From positions 1-57,407 of the forward strand of contig NZ_JARRQY010000013.1 in assembly GCF_037381185.1 (NCBI RefSeq): a stretch of 57,407 bases of DNA, given 5' to 3'. Each line of letters opens with the position of its first letter. Position 1 is the first letter of the stretch. Shown piece by piece: positions 16,269 to 24,465 of this stretch. Made by a program: the position numbers and the translations under genes. Below the pieces are notes generated by a model that made no database searches, had not been told where the DNA came from, and saw nothing but the letters and a program-made list of their open reading frames with translations. Source of the stretch: Acidihalobacter_A sp037381185. GTDB taxonomy: Bacteria; Pseudomonadota; Gammaproteobacteria; DSM-5130; Acidihalobacteraceae.

Positions 16269-16296
16269 ATCATAACAGAAATAGACCAGTCGTCTA
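16269..16296 (-). promoter_or_regulatory. nemR promoter with NemR operator
   Basis: On the minus strand, TATGAT (16269-16274) is a fair -10, and the -35 region (~16291-16296, TAGACG) falls inside the palindrome TAGACCAGTCGTCTA (16282-16296). Repressor binding here would exclude RNA polymerase. The palindrome is an exact match to 15580-15594. Confidence 0.75.
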
Positions 16297-16494
16297 GTGC
16301 CTGCGGTCTACATTCGGACCGTGTCGTGCGAAGAACCGGGGAGAGGGAGCGCCTGCAGTCGCGCGCCTTGCCGGAGGTGGAGACTGGGCTGCTCTCGGTC
16401 CGATGACGCTTTACAGCCGGATCGGCCAGCACGCCGCGGCGATTTTCCCGGCATAATCGCTGACTTCCAGCAACAAGGGTTAAAGGGACGATTC

Positions 16495-17412
16495 ATGCAT
16501 AACGGCGGGCAGACCGGCGCGCGTCTGGCGCTGCTTTCGGTGTCGGCGGTTTGGGGACTGACCTTCGTGGTTGTGGCCGATGCGGTCAGCGTTACCAACC
16601 CCTATATGTTCAACGCGGCTCGGTTCGCTTTGGGCGCGGCGCTGGTCGGTCTGGTGGTGGCCATGCGCGGCGGGCTGCGGACCGCCGGCTTGGTCCGCCA
16701 CCTGCGCTACGGCGTGGTGCTCGGCACTCTGCTGTTCGGCGGCTTCATCACCCAGACCATCGGATTGCAGAGCACGACGCCGGGCAAGGCCGGGTTCATC
16801 ACCGGTCTGTCGGTGGTGCTGGTGCCGTTCTTCAGTCATTTCCTGCTCGGCATACGGGTGCGTCGTATCGAGGCTGTTGCAGCCGGCGTGTCCCTATTGG
16901 GGTTGTTCCTGCTCTCGCTGACCGGCGGCGTTGGCGGGGTAGTGGTGGGTGATGCATACGTGTTGGTCTGTGCGCTGTTTTTCGGTCTGCACATCGTGGT
17001 GACGGATCGTTTCGTCAAGCATACGGAGGTCAGCGTGGGGGTGCTGACGTTGGTGCAGCTGTCAGTGGTGTTGCTGCTCAGCCTGGCGTTTTCGGCTGGC
17101 CTATACGGTGATCTCGCAGTGCAGGCGAGCGTGCTGGCCGATCCCAAGGTCTACGTCGGTGTTGTGGTCTGTGGCGTGCTCGCCACCGCGTATGCCTATC
17201 TGGTGCAGACGGGTATGCAGCGTCGGGTGGGGCCCACACAGGTGGCGCTGATCTTCATCATGGAGCCGGTGTTCGCCGGTCTGTTCGATTACCTGTTCGA
17301 TGGTCGCCTGATGAATGCGGCGCAGCTGTTGGGGGCGGGACTCATCGTGCTTGCCATGGGCATGACGGAAATACGGCTGCCGCGTCGCCGGGAGGCGCGT
17401 GCACCGCTTTGA
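16495..17412 (+). CDS. DMT-superfamily (EamA) transporter
   Basis: A 305-aa inner-membrane protein with about ten hydrophobic segments in two EamA repeats. LLSVSAVWGLTFVVV at the start and FIMEPVFAGLFDYLFDG near residue 265 are typical of the drug/metabolite exporter family. Ribosome site aaaggga precedes ATG 16495, which I prefer to an upstream in-frame start. It is divergent from nemR across 233 bp, so it might share electrophile control, but the operator lies nearer the nemR side. Substrate unknown. Confidence 0.88.
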   Translation: MHNGGQTGARLALLSVSAVWGLTFVVVADAVSVTNPYMFNAARFALGAALVGLVVAMRGGLRTAGLVRHLRYGVVLGTLLFGGFITQTIGLQSTTPGKAGFITGLSVVLVPFFSHFLLGIRVRRIEAVAAGVSLLGLFLLSLTGGVGGVVVGDAYVLVCALFFGLHIVVTDRFVKHTEVSVGVLTLVQLSVVLLLSLAFSAGLYGDLAVQASVLADPKVYVGVVVCGVLATAYAYLVQTGMQRRVGPTQVALIFIMEPVFAGLFDYLFDGRLMNAAQLLGAGLIVLAMGMTEIRLPRRREARAPL

Positions 17413-17456
17413 AGCCTGCTTCTTGGCCGAACTTTTTCCTGCCAGGAGAGTCGTAC

Positions 17457-17492
17457 TATCGATTCGGCAACTAAATAGTTGCCGAATCGATA
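17457..17492. repeat. Palindromic repeat, copy 1 (17-bp perfect arms)
   Basis: TATCGATTCGGCAACTA (17457-17473) and its exact reverse complement TAGTTGCCGAATCGATA (17476-17492) flank an AA loop. It lies after the DMT transporter. A related element at 46276-46313 keeps the same stem with paired base changes. It could act as a terminator-like hairpin, but there is no T-run. Confidence 0.85.
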
Positions 17493-17622
17493 AAGGATTG
17501 GGGGACCGTAAGAATAATATCGGCGCGTGTCGTCTGACCCGGGGTAGTGTCCTCCTGCGAGTTTTGTCTGTGGTGTACGATGCAGCACGGGCGGGATGTG
17601 GCTTATCCAAAGGGGTTGGGGA

Positions 17623-19920
17623 ATGAACGGACGATTACGGACGCATTCGTTATTGCGCGTTTTTCAGATGCTCGCTTCTCTGAGCGTCGTTCCGATGTTC
17701 GGTATGCCGGCATATGCGGACGAGGTCGGCGTGCTGCGCTATAGCGGTGCACAGCACGGAGCGGCGCATTTCGCCTCGGCGGATTGCAGCTTCATCGGCG
17801 ACAAACTGCAGACGCTGATGGCGCCGCATCAGAGCGACAGCGCTTCGCGGGACAGCGGCCCCTATCTGGCATATACCGAGGGGGCGATCATTTTTCAACT
17901 GGATCAGGCGCATGTGACGGCGGAAAACCAGTTCATGCACCTTGGAACAGGGCAGGGCGTGTCCTCTGCACGTTCGAACGGGCATTGGACTGTGACGTTC
18001 CACGACGCGAAGCTGGTCAATGCCGATTTCGCTCACCAGAAAACGCTGGTGTTGAACGGTTCCTTGCGTTGCGGCGATACGGTCAGCATGAAGCGGTCCG
18101 CGGATCAGAGCGGGCAGCGCGATGCCGATTCACGCCCCGTGTCCAAGGTGCATTTCGGCGTACTCTCCGAATCGGCATGGACGACGCTGGCGAATGCCGG
18201 GGGCATCGTGATCGACGGCAGTTCGCATGCGGAGCCTTCGATACAGGTGGTGTTCGATCCCAACAACCCTTATGACGCGCGGGTGTATCGCCGCATGCGC
18301 AGCGATTATCCGGGTATCCCCGTGCGCTGGGTCCCTGTCGCCTACATGCGTGCCGATAGCGCCGCCATGGCAGGGGCCATGCTGTCGTCAAGTGATCCCG
18401 CCGCGAGTCTCGATCAGGATCTCGGACAGTACGACGAGCAGGCGAAACATGGGGGATATCGGCTTCCCGCCGGTCGCCAGTGGACGCTGCCGCCGGCCAA
18501 CCAGACCTTGTTCCAGGCATGGAAGGGGTGGGGTGGATATACGCCGATGTTTATTCTTCGTAGTCGGGACGGACGTATCCTCAAGACGGGCGGCGCTCGC
18601 GCAGAGGTGTTGCGCAGTGTGATTGCGCATGCGCGCAAGGCCGGGGCGTCGGACGCTGCCGCGACGCCTTCGCTTTCCGACCGGCTCGAATTTAAGGCGG
18701 AACAGCTGTGTCAGAGCACGCCTCGCGGCATACGCCGGACCGGCTGCATCCACGCCTATCGGCAGGAGTTGGCGGCCGGTTCCGGCAAGCTCCGCCTCAG
18801 TGATGCGCAGATGGCGACGGCCATGACGACCGTTGCCTTGCAGTCGGTTCTGGCGCTGGATGCCACGGTGCGCTATTGGCACGGCACGGTTAAGTGGGCG
18901 TGGCCGCTAGCCGCTCGCCGGGCACCGTTCCAGGCGGTATCGGAGGGCCTCGGCGGGACTGGTTCGCGCAAACCTCCGCAGTTGATGGCCTGCCCGGGCG
19001 GCGGTACCCTCGGTTTGATCGACAACGGAGGCGGTGCGCGGGAAATGAAGACGCAGCACCGGCTACCCACCGTTGAAGTGGGCTTCAGCGATAGCTGCCG
19101 CCTACGGGCGGGCGGCCCGGCGGCGACGGCAGTGGCGCCCACGGTTCGCTACCGTACCCAGTTCAGTGCGCCGGACGGACAAGGGCAGGCGGCGCCTGAG
19201 CCGGTCTACCTGTTGTTCAACTCGCAGCCGCGGCTGGACAACATGCCGGCCTGGATCGCTCAGGGGCCGCTGGGCGTAGTGCGGACGGACGGCGGGCGGA
19301 TCAAGGTCTATGCCGATACGCCCGAGGAGAATGACAGTGGACTCAGTTTCGTTTTCTGGCCGGAGCGGGCGCATCATGTCGAACATCGGCCTTATGGGGG
19401 GGTGACGCTGCGTGTCGATGCAAATACGCCGGGCGTGACGGCGGGCGACTGCATCGACGCTGGGCACCGCTGCCTGCTGTTGGATACCGATGTCGGTGCG
19501 CCGGATCGAATCCTGGCGCATTACCGCCTGAACGGCAGTCTCGACGCTGCGCCGCAGCCGGTGCCGCTTGGTCTCATGCCGTTTCTAATGACGGTCGATA
19601 CGAAGACGGCTCTGGCGTTTTCGAACGAAGGCCGCAGCATGGCGTGGCAACGCGGCGTGCTGAGCTTGCGCAGCCGCCACGTGTCCGGGCAGGGTAATCC
19701 CGCGGTCGACGATTGGCGGATCACGGCGCGTCCCGGACAATCGGAGGGGCGGGCCGTGGTGCACATCGCGTGGACACGGGGGTCGGGATCGCAGGCACGC
19801 TCGGGAGCGGTCGACGTGCCGCAGGCTCGGTTGGTATCGATGCCGCATTATTGCACGCAGGGGGAAACGGGGTGGGCATGCGTCGCACCGGCCTATTCCC
19901 CCGATTGGGACGAAAACTGA
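17623..19920 (+). CDS. Secreted protein of unknown function with inactive DsbG-like thioredoxin fold
   Basis: A 765-aa protein with a signal peptide (cleavage after PAYA, about residue 32). Residues ~195-340 match the DsbC/DsbG catalytic-domain pattern: QVVFDPNNPYDARVYRRM, then IPVRWVPVAYMRADSAAMA, AMLSSSDPAASLD and a cis-Pro-like GYTPMFILRSRDG (P308). At the position of the CxxC redox site it reads N215-P-Y-D218, so both cysteines are replaced. The ~400-residue C-terminal part is unfamiliar, with paired cysteines (CIDAGHRC) and likely beta structure. Start ATG 17623 follows aggggttgggga; an earlier in-frame start (17596) lacks this. Followed at 42 bp by another secreted protein. Confidence 0.7.
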   Translation: MNGRLRTHSLLRVFQMLASLSVVPMFGMPAYADEVGVLRYSGAQHGAAHFASADCSFIGDKLQTLMAPHQSDSASRDSGPYLAYTEGAIIFQLDQAHVTAENQFMHLGTGQGVSSARSNGHWTVTFHDAKLVNADFAHQKTLVLNGSLRCGDTVSMKRSADQSGQRDADSRPVSKVHFGVLSESAWTTLANAGGIVIDGSSHAEPSIQVVFDPNNPYDARVYRRMRSDYPGIPVRWVPVAYMRADSAAMAGAMLSSSDPAASLDQDLGQYDEQAKHGGYRLPAGRQWTLPPANQTLFQAWKGWGGYTPMFILRSRDGRILKTGGARAEVLRSVIAHARKAGASDAAATPSLSDRLEFKAEQLCQSTPRGIRRTGCIHAYRQELAAGSGKLRLSDAQMATAMTTVALQSVLALDATVRYWHGTVKWAWPLAARRAPFQAVSEGLGGTGSRKPPQLMACPGGGTLGLIDNGGGAREMKTQHRLPTVEVGFSDSCRLRAGGPAATAVAPTVRYRTQFSAPDGQGQAAPEPVYLLFNSQPRLDNMPAWIAQGPLGVVRTDGGRIKVYADTPEENDSGLSFVFWPERAHHVEHRPYGGVTLRVDANTPGVTAGDCIDAGHRCLLLDTDVGAPDRILAHYRLNGSLDAAPQPVPLGLMPFLMTVDTKTALAFSNEGRSMAWQRGVLSLRSRHVSGQGNPAVDDWRITARPGQSEGRAVVHIAWTRGSGSQARSGAVDVPQARLVSMPHYCTQGETGWACVAPAYSPDWDEN

Positions 19921-19962
19921 CGTGCTTTGTTCAATCGTTTCTTGAAACTCTGGGGAGGGAAC

Positions 19963-20523
19963 ATGATGCAGCGAATTTCACGTGTTTTCGGCGCCGGTTT
20001 ATCGGTACTGGTACTCGCCGTGCTGGTGAGCGCGGCAGTCAATACGGCCAGCGCTTCGGAAGCCGGCGACATGGCCGCGCTCAAAGGCTTCAAGCTGACG
20101 CCGGAGTTCATACGCAAATGGCAGGCCTACGAGGAAGCGGCAGCTAAGCGCCCGTGCCAGTTGTCGCCTCTGGTCGCCTTCGGGAAGGCGGATAATGCAT
20201 CGTCGTCGCTCGAACAGACCATCAAGGCGTTCGATGCGCAGCCCGGTGTGCATGCCGAGTTGAAAAAGGTGGGCTTGACCGCGCGCGAGACAATACTCGG
20301 GATATCGGTTCTGATGGCGGCTGCAATGCAGGAGATGGTCTCGCGCTATCCGTCAATGGCAGGACAGGGCGATGGACCCGGCGCCGTGTTGAGTGCGTCG
20401 AACAAGGCCTTTTACCACAAGCACAAGGATGAGTTGCATCGGTTCCAGCGCAAACTCGGCAGGGAAATGATGCAGAAAAACGGTGGCAGGATGCCCTCGT
20501 GTCTGGGCGACAGCGGCCAATAG
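19963..20523 (+). CDS. Small secreted helical protein, unknown function
   Basis: A 186-aa protein with a signal peptide (cleavage near NTASA, residue 31). The mature part is predicted mostly helical (MAALKGFKLTPEFIRKWQAYEEAAAK, later FYHKHKDELHRFQRKLGREM) with two cysteines (PCQLS and PSCLG). A strong ribosome site (ggggaggga) fixes ATG 19963. It follows the DsbG-like gene closely and may work with it. No family recognised. Confidence 0.65.
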   Translation: MMQRISRVFGAGLSVLVLAVLVSAAVNTASASEAGDMAALKGFKLTPEFIRKWQAYEEAAAKRPCQLSPLVAFGKADNASSSLEQTIKAFDAQPGVHAELKKVGLTARETILGISVLMAAAMQEMVSRYPSMAGQGDGPGAVLSASNKAFYHKHKDELHRFQRKLGREMMQKNGGRMPSCLGDSGQ

Positions 20524-20774
20524 AAGGGCGTTTGGAAATCGGGCTCCGGCAGGGCCGGCTTTGTGCAAGGTGGGCTTGATCCAGCGGAGCAGCCTCTGCG
20601 CCGGAGTCCCGCTAGATGTTCGATGCGAGGCGCGGGAACGGCATCGGCCGAAGAGCTTGAAGTCCTTGTCTATTTTGTGCTTATTTGTGTGTGGGCGGTG
20701 GCAACGTCCTGCGTATGGTTTTGCGTGCCTTGCCGCCGATAAGAGCCAAGAAAAACCGCAAGGGGTATTTGATA

Positions 20775-21317
20775 ATGGAGCAGAGCAATCCGTATCGCGC
20801 GCCGTCTGTCGACGTTTCCAGCATGATCGATGACGGAACCTACGACCAGACCAACCCGCTCTCGCCCAAGGGGCGTTTCGGGCGGCTCAGCTATCTTGCC
20901 TGGATTTTCCTGGTCGGCATCGCCATGTACGCAGTGATGGCGGTGCTTGGTGTGGCCATCTTCGGTGCGTCGATGTTCACGTCCGGCGCGAATGGGGTGC
21001 CGGGGGCGGGCATGGCGTTGCTGCTGCCGCTGGAGCTGGTGGCATTCGTGTTTTTCGCGCTCATTGCAATTCGCCGGCTGCACGATTGCAATGCGTCTGG
21101 TTGGTGGTTACTGCTGATTGTGGTACCTCTAGCCAACGTCGTTTTCGGATTGTTCCTGGTGCTGAAAGCCGGTTCCGAGGGAGGTAACCGTTTCGGATCG
21201 CCGCGCCTCACCCGCGGCTGGGAGAGGGTTCTCGCTTATATCAATATCGGTTTCATGGTGTTGGCGCTTGTCGGCGGCATCGTCGCCGCCGTCGTGATTC
21301 CCGGGCTGGCCCACTGA
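20775..21317 (+). CDS. DUF805 membrane protein
   Basis: A 180-aa protein with a soluble N-terminus (MEQSNPYRAPSVDV), then the DUF805 core: GRFGRLSYLAWIFLVGIA, a middle hydrophobic pair and IRRLHDCNASGWWLLLIVVPLAN. Four hydrophobic segments. ATG 20775 follows aagggg. It lies 7 bp before the RDD gene and probably opens that operon. DUF805 function is unknown. Confidence 0.85.
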   Translation: MEQSNPYRAPSVDVSSMIDDGTYDQTNPLSPKGRFGRLSYLAWIFLVGIAMYAVMAVLGVAIFGASMFTSGANGVPGAGMALLLPLELVAFVFFALIAIRRLHDCNASGWWLLLIVVPLANVVFGLFLVLKAGSEGGNRFGSPRLTRGWERVLAYINIGFMVLALVGGIVAAVVIPGLAH

Positions 21318-21324
21318 ACCCGTC

Positions 21325-22005
21325 TTGTCGGCAACGCCACTCGATACCGTATACGCCTTCGAGACGCCGGAAGGCGTCGATCTCGGTCTGAGAACCGCCG
21401 GGCCGGTGCCGCGCGCGCTGGCCTGGCTCATCGACGGGGTGATTCGCTATGCAGTGTTGGCAGGGCTGTCGCTGGCGATTGCCCGGCTGGCCGGGTTCGG
21501 CGTCGGCCTGTTTCTGGTGATGCTGTTCCTGATGGAATGGCTGTATCCGGTCTATTTCGAGGTCAGCCGCGGAGCGACTCCGGGCAAGAGAGTGCTCGGT
21601 CTGCTGGTGGTACACGATAACGGTACGCCGGTGGGTGTGCCGGCTTCGCTGATCCGCAATCTGTTGCGGGTGGTCGACTTCTTTCCGGCCCTGTATGCCA
21701 CGGGTCTGGCCTGCGTGCTGATCAATCGCCGTTTCAAGCGCCTCGGTGATCTGGCTGCGGGAACCCTGGTGATCTATGCGGACCGGGCCCAGCAGGCCGC
21801 GGCCCTGCCGATCGTTGACCCTCGGCCTCTGCCGGCGGGCGTGTCCACGGACGAGCAGCGCGCGTTGCTGGATTTCGCCGAACGCAGCGGTACCCTGGCC
21901 TCGGCACGGGTGGAGGAACTGGCCGAGCTGCTGACCGGAGAGCACGGCACGCGGGCCGTGCAACGGGCGCACAGCTACGCCAACTGGCTGGCGCGAGGGC
22001 GATGA
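21325..22005 (+). CDS. RDD-family membrane protein
   Basis: A 226-aa protein with an RDD domain over residues ~10-155. The GPVPRALAWLIDGVIRYAV segment carries the family's R and D positions, followed by SRGATPGKRVLGLLVV and INRRFKRLGDLAAGTLVIY. The only suitable start is TTG 21325, as no ATG occurs near the conserved N-terminus. The stop overlaps the SpoIIM-like start by 4 bp. RDD proteins include Na+/H+ antiporter-like members, but the role here is not established. Confidence 0.85.
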   Translation: MSATPLDTVYAFETPEGVDLGLRTAGPVPRALAWLIDGVIRYAVLAGLSLAIARLAGFGVGLFLVMLFLMEWLYPVYFEVSRGATPGKRVLGLLVVHDNGTPVGVPASLIRNLLRVVDFFPALYATGLACVLINRRFKRLGDLAAGTLVIYADRAQQAAALPIVDPRPLPAGVSTDEQRALLDFAERSGTLASARVEELAELLTGEHGTRAVQRAHSYANWLARGR

Positions 22006-22985
22006 AGCAGGAGCAGTTCGTGCAAGGGCGCCGTCCGGCCTGGGAGTTGTTGCGCCGGCTTCTCGATCAGTTGGAAAAACCTTCGCGCCGGCGCGAGGCT
22101 GCTCCTTTGGAGCAACTCCCTGAGCTGTATCGGCAGGTGTGCGCGGACTACGCTCTGGCCAGGCACCGCAGCTACAGCAGCGCGCTGGTGGACGAGCTGC
22201 ACGGCCTGACCCTGCGCGGACACCGTCAGCTCTATCGCCGCAAGAGCCTGTGGTGGTGGCGTGCCGTGCGCTTCGTGCGCAGTGAATTCCCGCGTACGCT
22301 GCGGCGCAACGCCCGCCTGTTCTGGCTGGCTTCGGCGCTGTTCTATCTGCCGGCCGTGGTGATGGGCGGGCTGTGCTATCACGACGGCGACTTCATCTAT
22401 ACCGTCATGAGTTCCAAGCAGGTGAGCCGGATGGAGTACATGTACGATCCGGCCAACAGCAAGCTGGGGCGCAGCCAGGCGCGCGAATCGAGTACCGACG
22501 TCCAGATGTTCGGCTACTACGTCTGGAACAACATCGGGATCGGGTTCCGCACGTTCGCCAGCGGCATCGTCTTCGGTCTCGGACCGTTGCTGCTCCTGCT
22601 GTTCAACGGCGTCACCATCGGCTCCGTGGCCGGGCACCTGACACAGCTGGGATTTCTCGGTACTTTCTGGCCGTTCGTGGCGGGACACAGCGCATTCGAG
22701 CTAACGGCGATCTGCATCAGCGGCACGGCCGGACTGATGCTGGCCAGGGCGCTGCTGGCGCCCGGCCGCCGCAGCCGCGCCGAGGCCCTGCGCGCCGAGG
22801 CGCACGAAGCCGTTAAGCTGGTCATGGGGGCGGCGCTGATGCTGCTGGTGGCGGCCTGCATCGAGGCGTTCTGGTCGGGCGACGGCGCCATCGCTCCGCC
22901 GGTAAAGTTCGCGGCGGCGGCGCTGCTGTGGCTGGCGGTCATCCTGTACCTGTCGTTGGCGGGGCGCGATCAAGATGGAGCTTGA
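22002..22985 (+). CDS. Stage II sporulation protein M (SpoIIM) family membrane protein
   Basis: A 327-aa protein. The soluble N-terminal part (~100 aa, YRQVCADYALARHR...HGLTLRGHRQLYR) is followed by SpoIIM-type segments including YVWNNIGIGFRTFASGIVFG and LWPFVAGHSAFELTAICISG-like sequence around residues 220-245. Despite the name, non-sporulating bacteria carry it next to RDD, MoxR and DUF58 genes. Its ATG overlaps the RDD stop, and its stop overlaps the next gene by 11 bp. Confidence 0.88.
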   Translation: MKQEQFVQGRRPAWELLRRLLDQLEKPSRRREAAPLEQLPELYRQVCADYALARHRSYSSALVDELHGLTLRGHRQLYRRKSLWWWRAVRFVRSEFPRTLRRNARLFWLASALFYLPAVVMGGLCYHDGDFIYTVMSSKQVSRMEYMYDPANSKLGRSQARESSTDVQMFGYYVWNNIGIGFRTFASGIVFGLGPLLLLLFNGVTIGSVAGHLTQLGFLGTFWPFVAGHSAFELTAICISGTAGLMLARALLAPGRRSRAEALRAEAHEAVKLVMGAALMLLVAACIEAFWSGDGAIAPPVKFAAAALLWLAVILYLSLAGRDQDGA

Positions 22986-24465
22986 ACGCCTGGCGGTCAA
23001 CGTGCGCAGTCGCACGCCCTGGGAAGGGCTCGATCTTGGATTCGTTATCGCTCGCCACTGGTTCCTGCCTCTCTGGGGGCTGTGGTGGCTTACCGCGCTG
23101 CCGGTCGCCGGCCTCGCGTTGCTGGTGTTCCACGGTTCGCCGGGTTGGGCCGCGGTTGCGGTCTGGTGGTTCAAGCCGCTGTACGAACCGGCCCTGCTGT
23201 ATTGGCTCAGCCGCCGCCTGTTCGGCGAATCCCTGTCCGTGCGCGAACTGGCCGGCGAATGGCGCAAGGTGCTGCTGCCGCGTCTACTGCACAATCTCAC
23301 GCTGTGGCGCTTGGGCGGCAGGCGGTCGCTGTTCCTGCCGGTGGCGCAGCTGGAAGGGCTGCGCGGGGCCGAGCGGCGCAAGCGGGCTGGTGTGCTCGGG
23401 GGCGGAGGTTCGGCCGCGTTCTGGCTGACCGTCGTGTGTTCCAACTTCGAGGGCATCCTGGCACTGGGAGCGGTGTTGCTGCTGACCTCCCTGTTGCCGG
23501 AGTCCTTGCGTTCGGCGTTGTGGACGCCCTACAGCGGCGTCCAGCCTGCGCTGACCTGGCTCGCCAACGGTTTCTGGCTGCTGGCGATGTCGCTGATCGC
23601 ACCGTTCTACGTGGCCGGCGGTTTTTCCCTCTACCTCAATCGGCGTTCGCAGTTGGAGGCCTGGGACCTGGAGCTGCCGTTCCGCCGCATGGCGCCGCGC
23701 TTTCGGGGCGGCAGCGCGGTGGCGCTGGTCTGCTGCGCGGTGCTGGCACTGACGCTGATGCCGGTGCGTGGCGCTCATGCGGCGCAGCAGGCGAGCGGTG
23801 GCGAGGTGTTCGGCGCCATATCCGAGCCGACTTACGGGCTGCAGGTACGCCGCGCCGTCACGAAGGTGCTGGCGGCGCCCGTCTTCGGCAGGGAGAAGGT
23901 GGAACACTACTGGAAACGCGTCGGCCCAGGGCCCAAGACGGATGCAGGCAAGGCGCTCAGCGTGTTCGAGTGGGTTGCTTACGTGGCCGATCTGCTGAAA
24001 TACCTGCTGATGGCGACGGCTGCCCTGGCTCTGGGATGGCTGCTGGTGTATACGCTGCGCCACGGCGGGCGGTTTCCGCGCCGCCGCCGGGCAGGCGTGT
24101 CGGCCGTCGCGACCACGCTGTTCGGCATGCCGATAACGCCCGATTCCCTGCCGGCGGACGTGGCGGGAGCCGTGCGCGGGCTGCTCGAGCGCGAATCGTC
24201 GCGGGACGCTCTCAGCCTGCTCTACCGGGCCACTCTGGCGCATCTGGTGAACGATTGCCGAATGCACATTCCGGAGAGTGCTACCGAGGGTGAATGCCGG
24301 AGGCTGGTGGGCGAACAGCGTCCCGCGAGCGAGGCGGCCCTGTTCGGACGCTTGACCGATATGTGGACACGCTGCGCCTACGCCCACGCACCACCTGACG
24401 CTGCCGATATCGCCGCGTTGGCGGACGACTGGGGCAAGCGCTACCGGAGCGAAGGCGATGCGTAA
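22975..24465 (+). CDS. Membrane protein with C-terminal DUF4129-like domain
   Basis: A 496-aa protein. Several hydrophobic segments occupy the first ~270 residues (FLPLWGLWWLTALPVAGLALLVF and others). A periplasmic section of ~90 residues and another membrane segment near 350 precede a cytoplasmic tail. The tail (LLERESSRDALSLLYRATLA, PESATEGECRRLV, LTDMWTRCAYAHAPP) resembles DUF4129, found beside MoxR/DUF58 pairs. It overlaps both neighbours by a few bases. Function unknown. Confidence 0.75.
   Translation: MELERLAVNVRSRTPWEGLDLGFVIARHWFLPLWGLWWLTALPVAGLALLVFHGSPGWAAVAVWWFKPLYEPALLYWLSRRLFGESLSVRELAGEWRKVLLPRLLHNLTLWRLGGRRSLFLPVAQLEGLRGAERRKRAGVLGGGGSAAFWLTVVCSNFEGILALGAVLLLTSLLPESLRSALWTPYSGVQPALTWLANGFWLLAMSLIAPFYVAGGFSLYLNRRSQLEAWDLELPFRRMAPRFRGGSAVALVCCAVLALTLMPVRGAHAAQQASGGEVFGAISEPTYGLQVRRAVTKVLAAPVFGREKVEHYWKRVGPGPKTDAGKALSVFEWVAYVADLLKYLLMATAALALGWLLVYTLRHGGRFPRRRRAGVSAVATTLFGMPITPDSLPADVAGAVRGLLERESSRDALSLLYRATLAHLVNDCRMHIPESATEGECRRLVGEQRPASEAALFGRLTDMWTRCAYAHAPPDAADIAALADDWGKRYRSEGDA

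Noticed and set aside
16268..16273. Earlier ATG codons for nemR (MMHRMNAV)
   Set aside because: They overlap the likely -10 element and add residues not in NemR relatives.
15640..16494. NemR operator controlling the EamA transporter
   Set aside because: The only palindrome lies ~200 bp away, over the nemR promoter; no copy near the transporter start.
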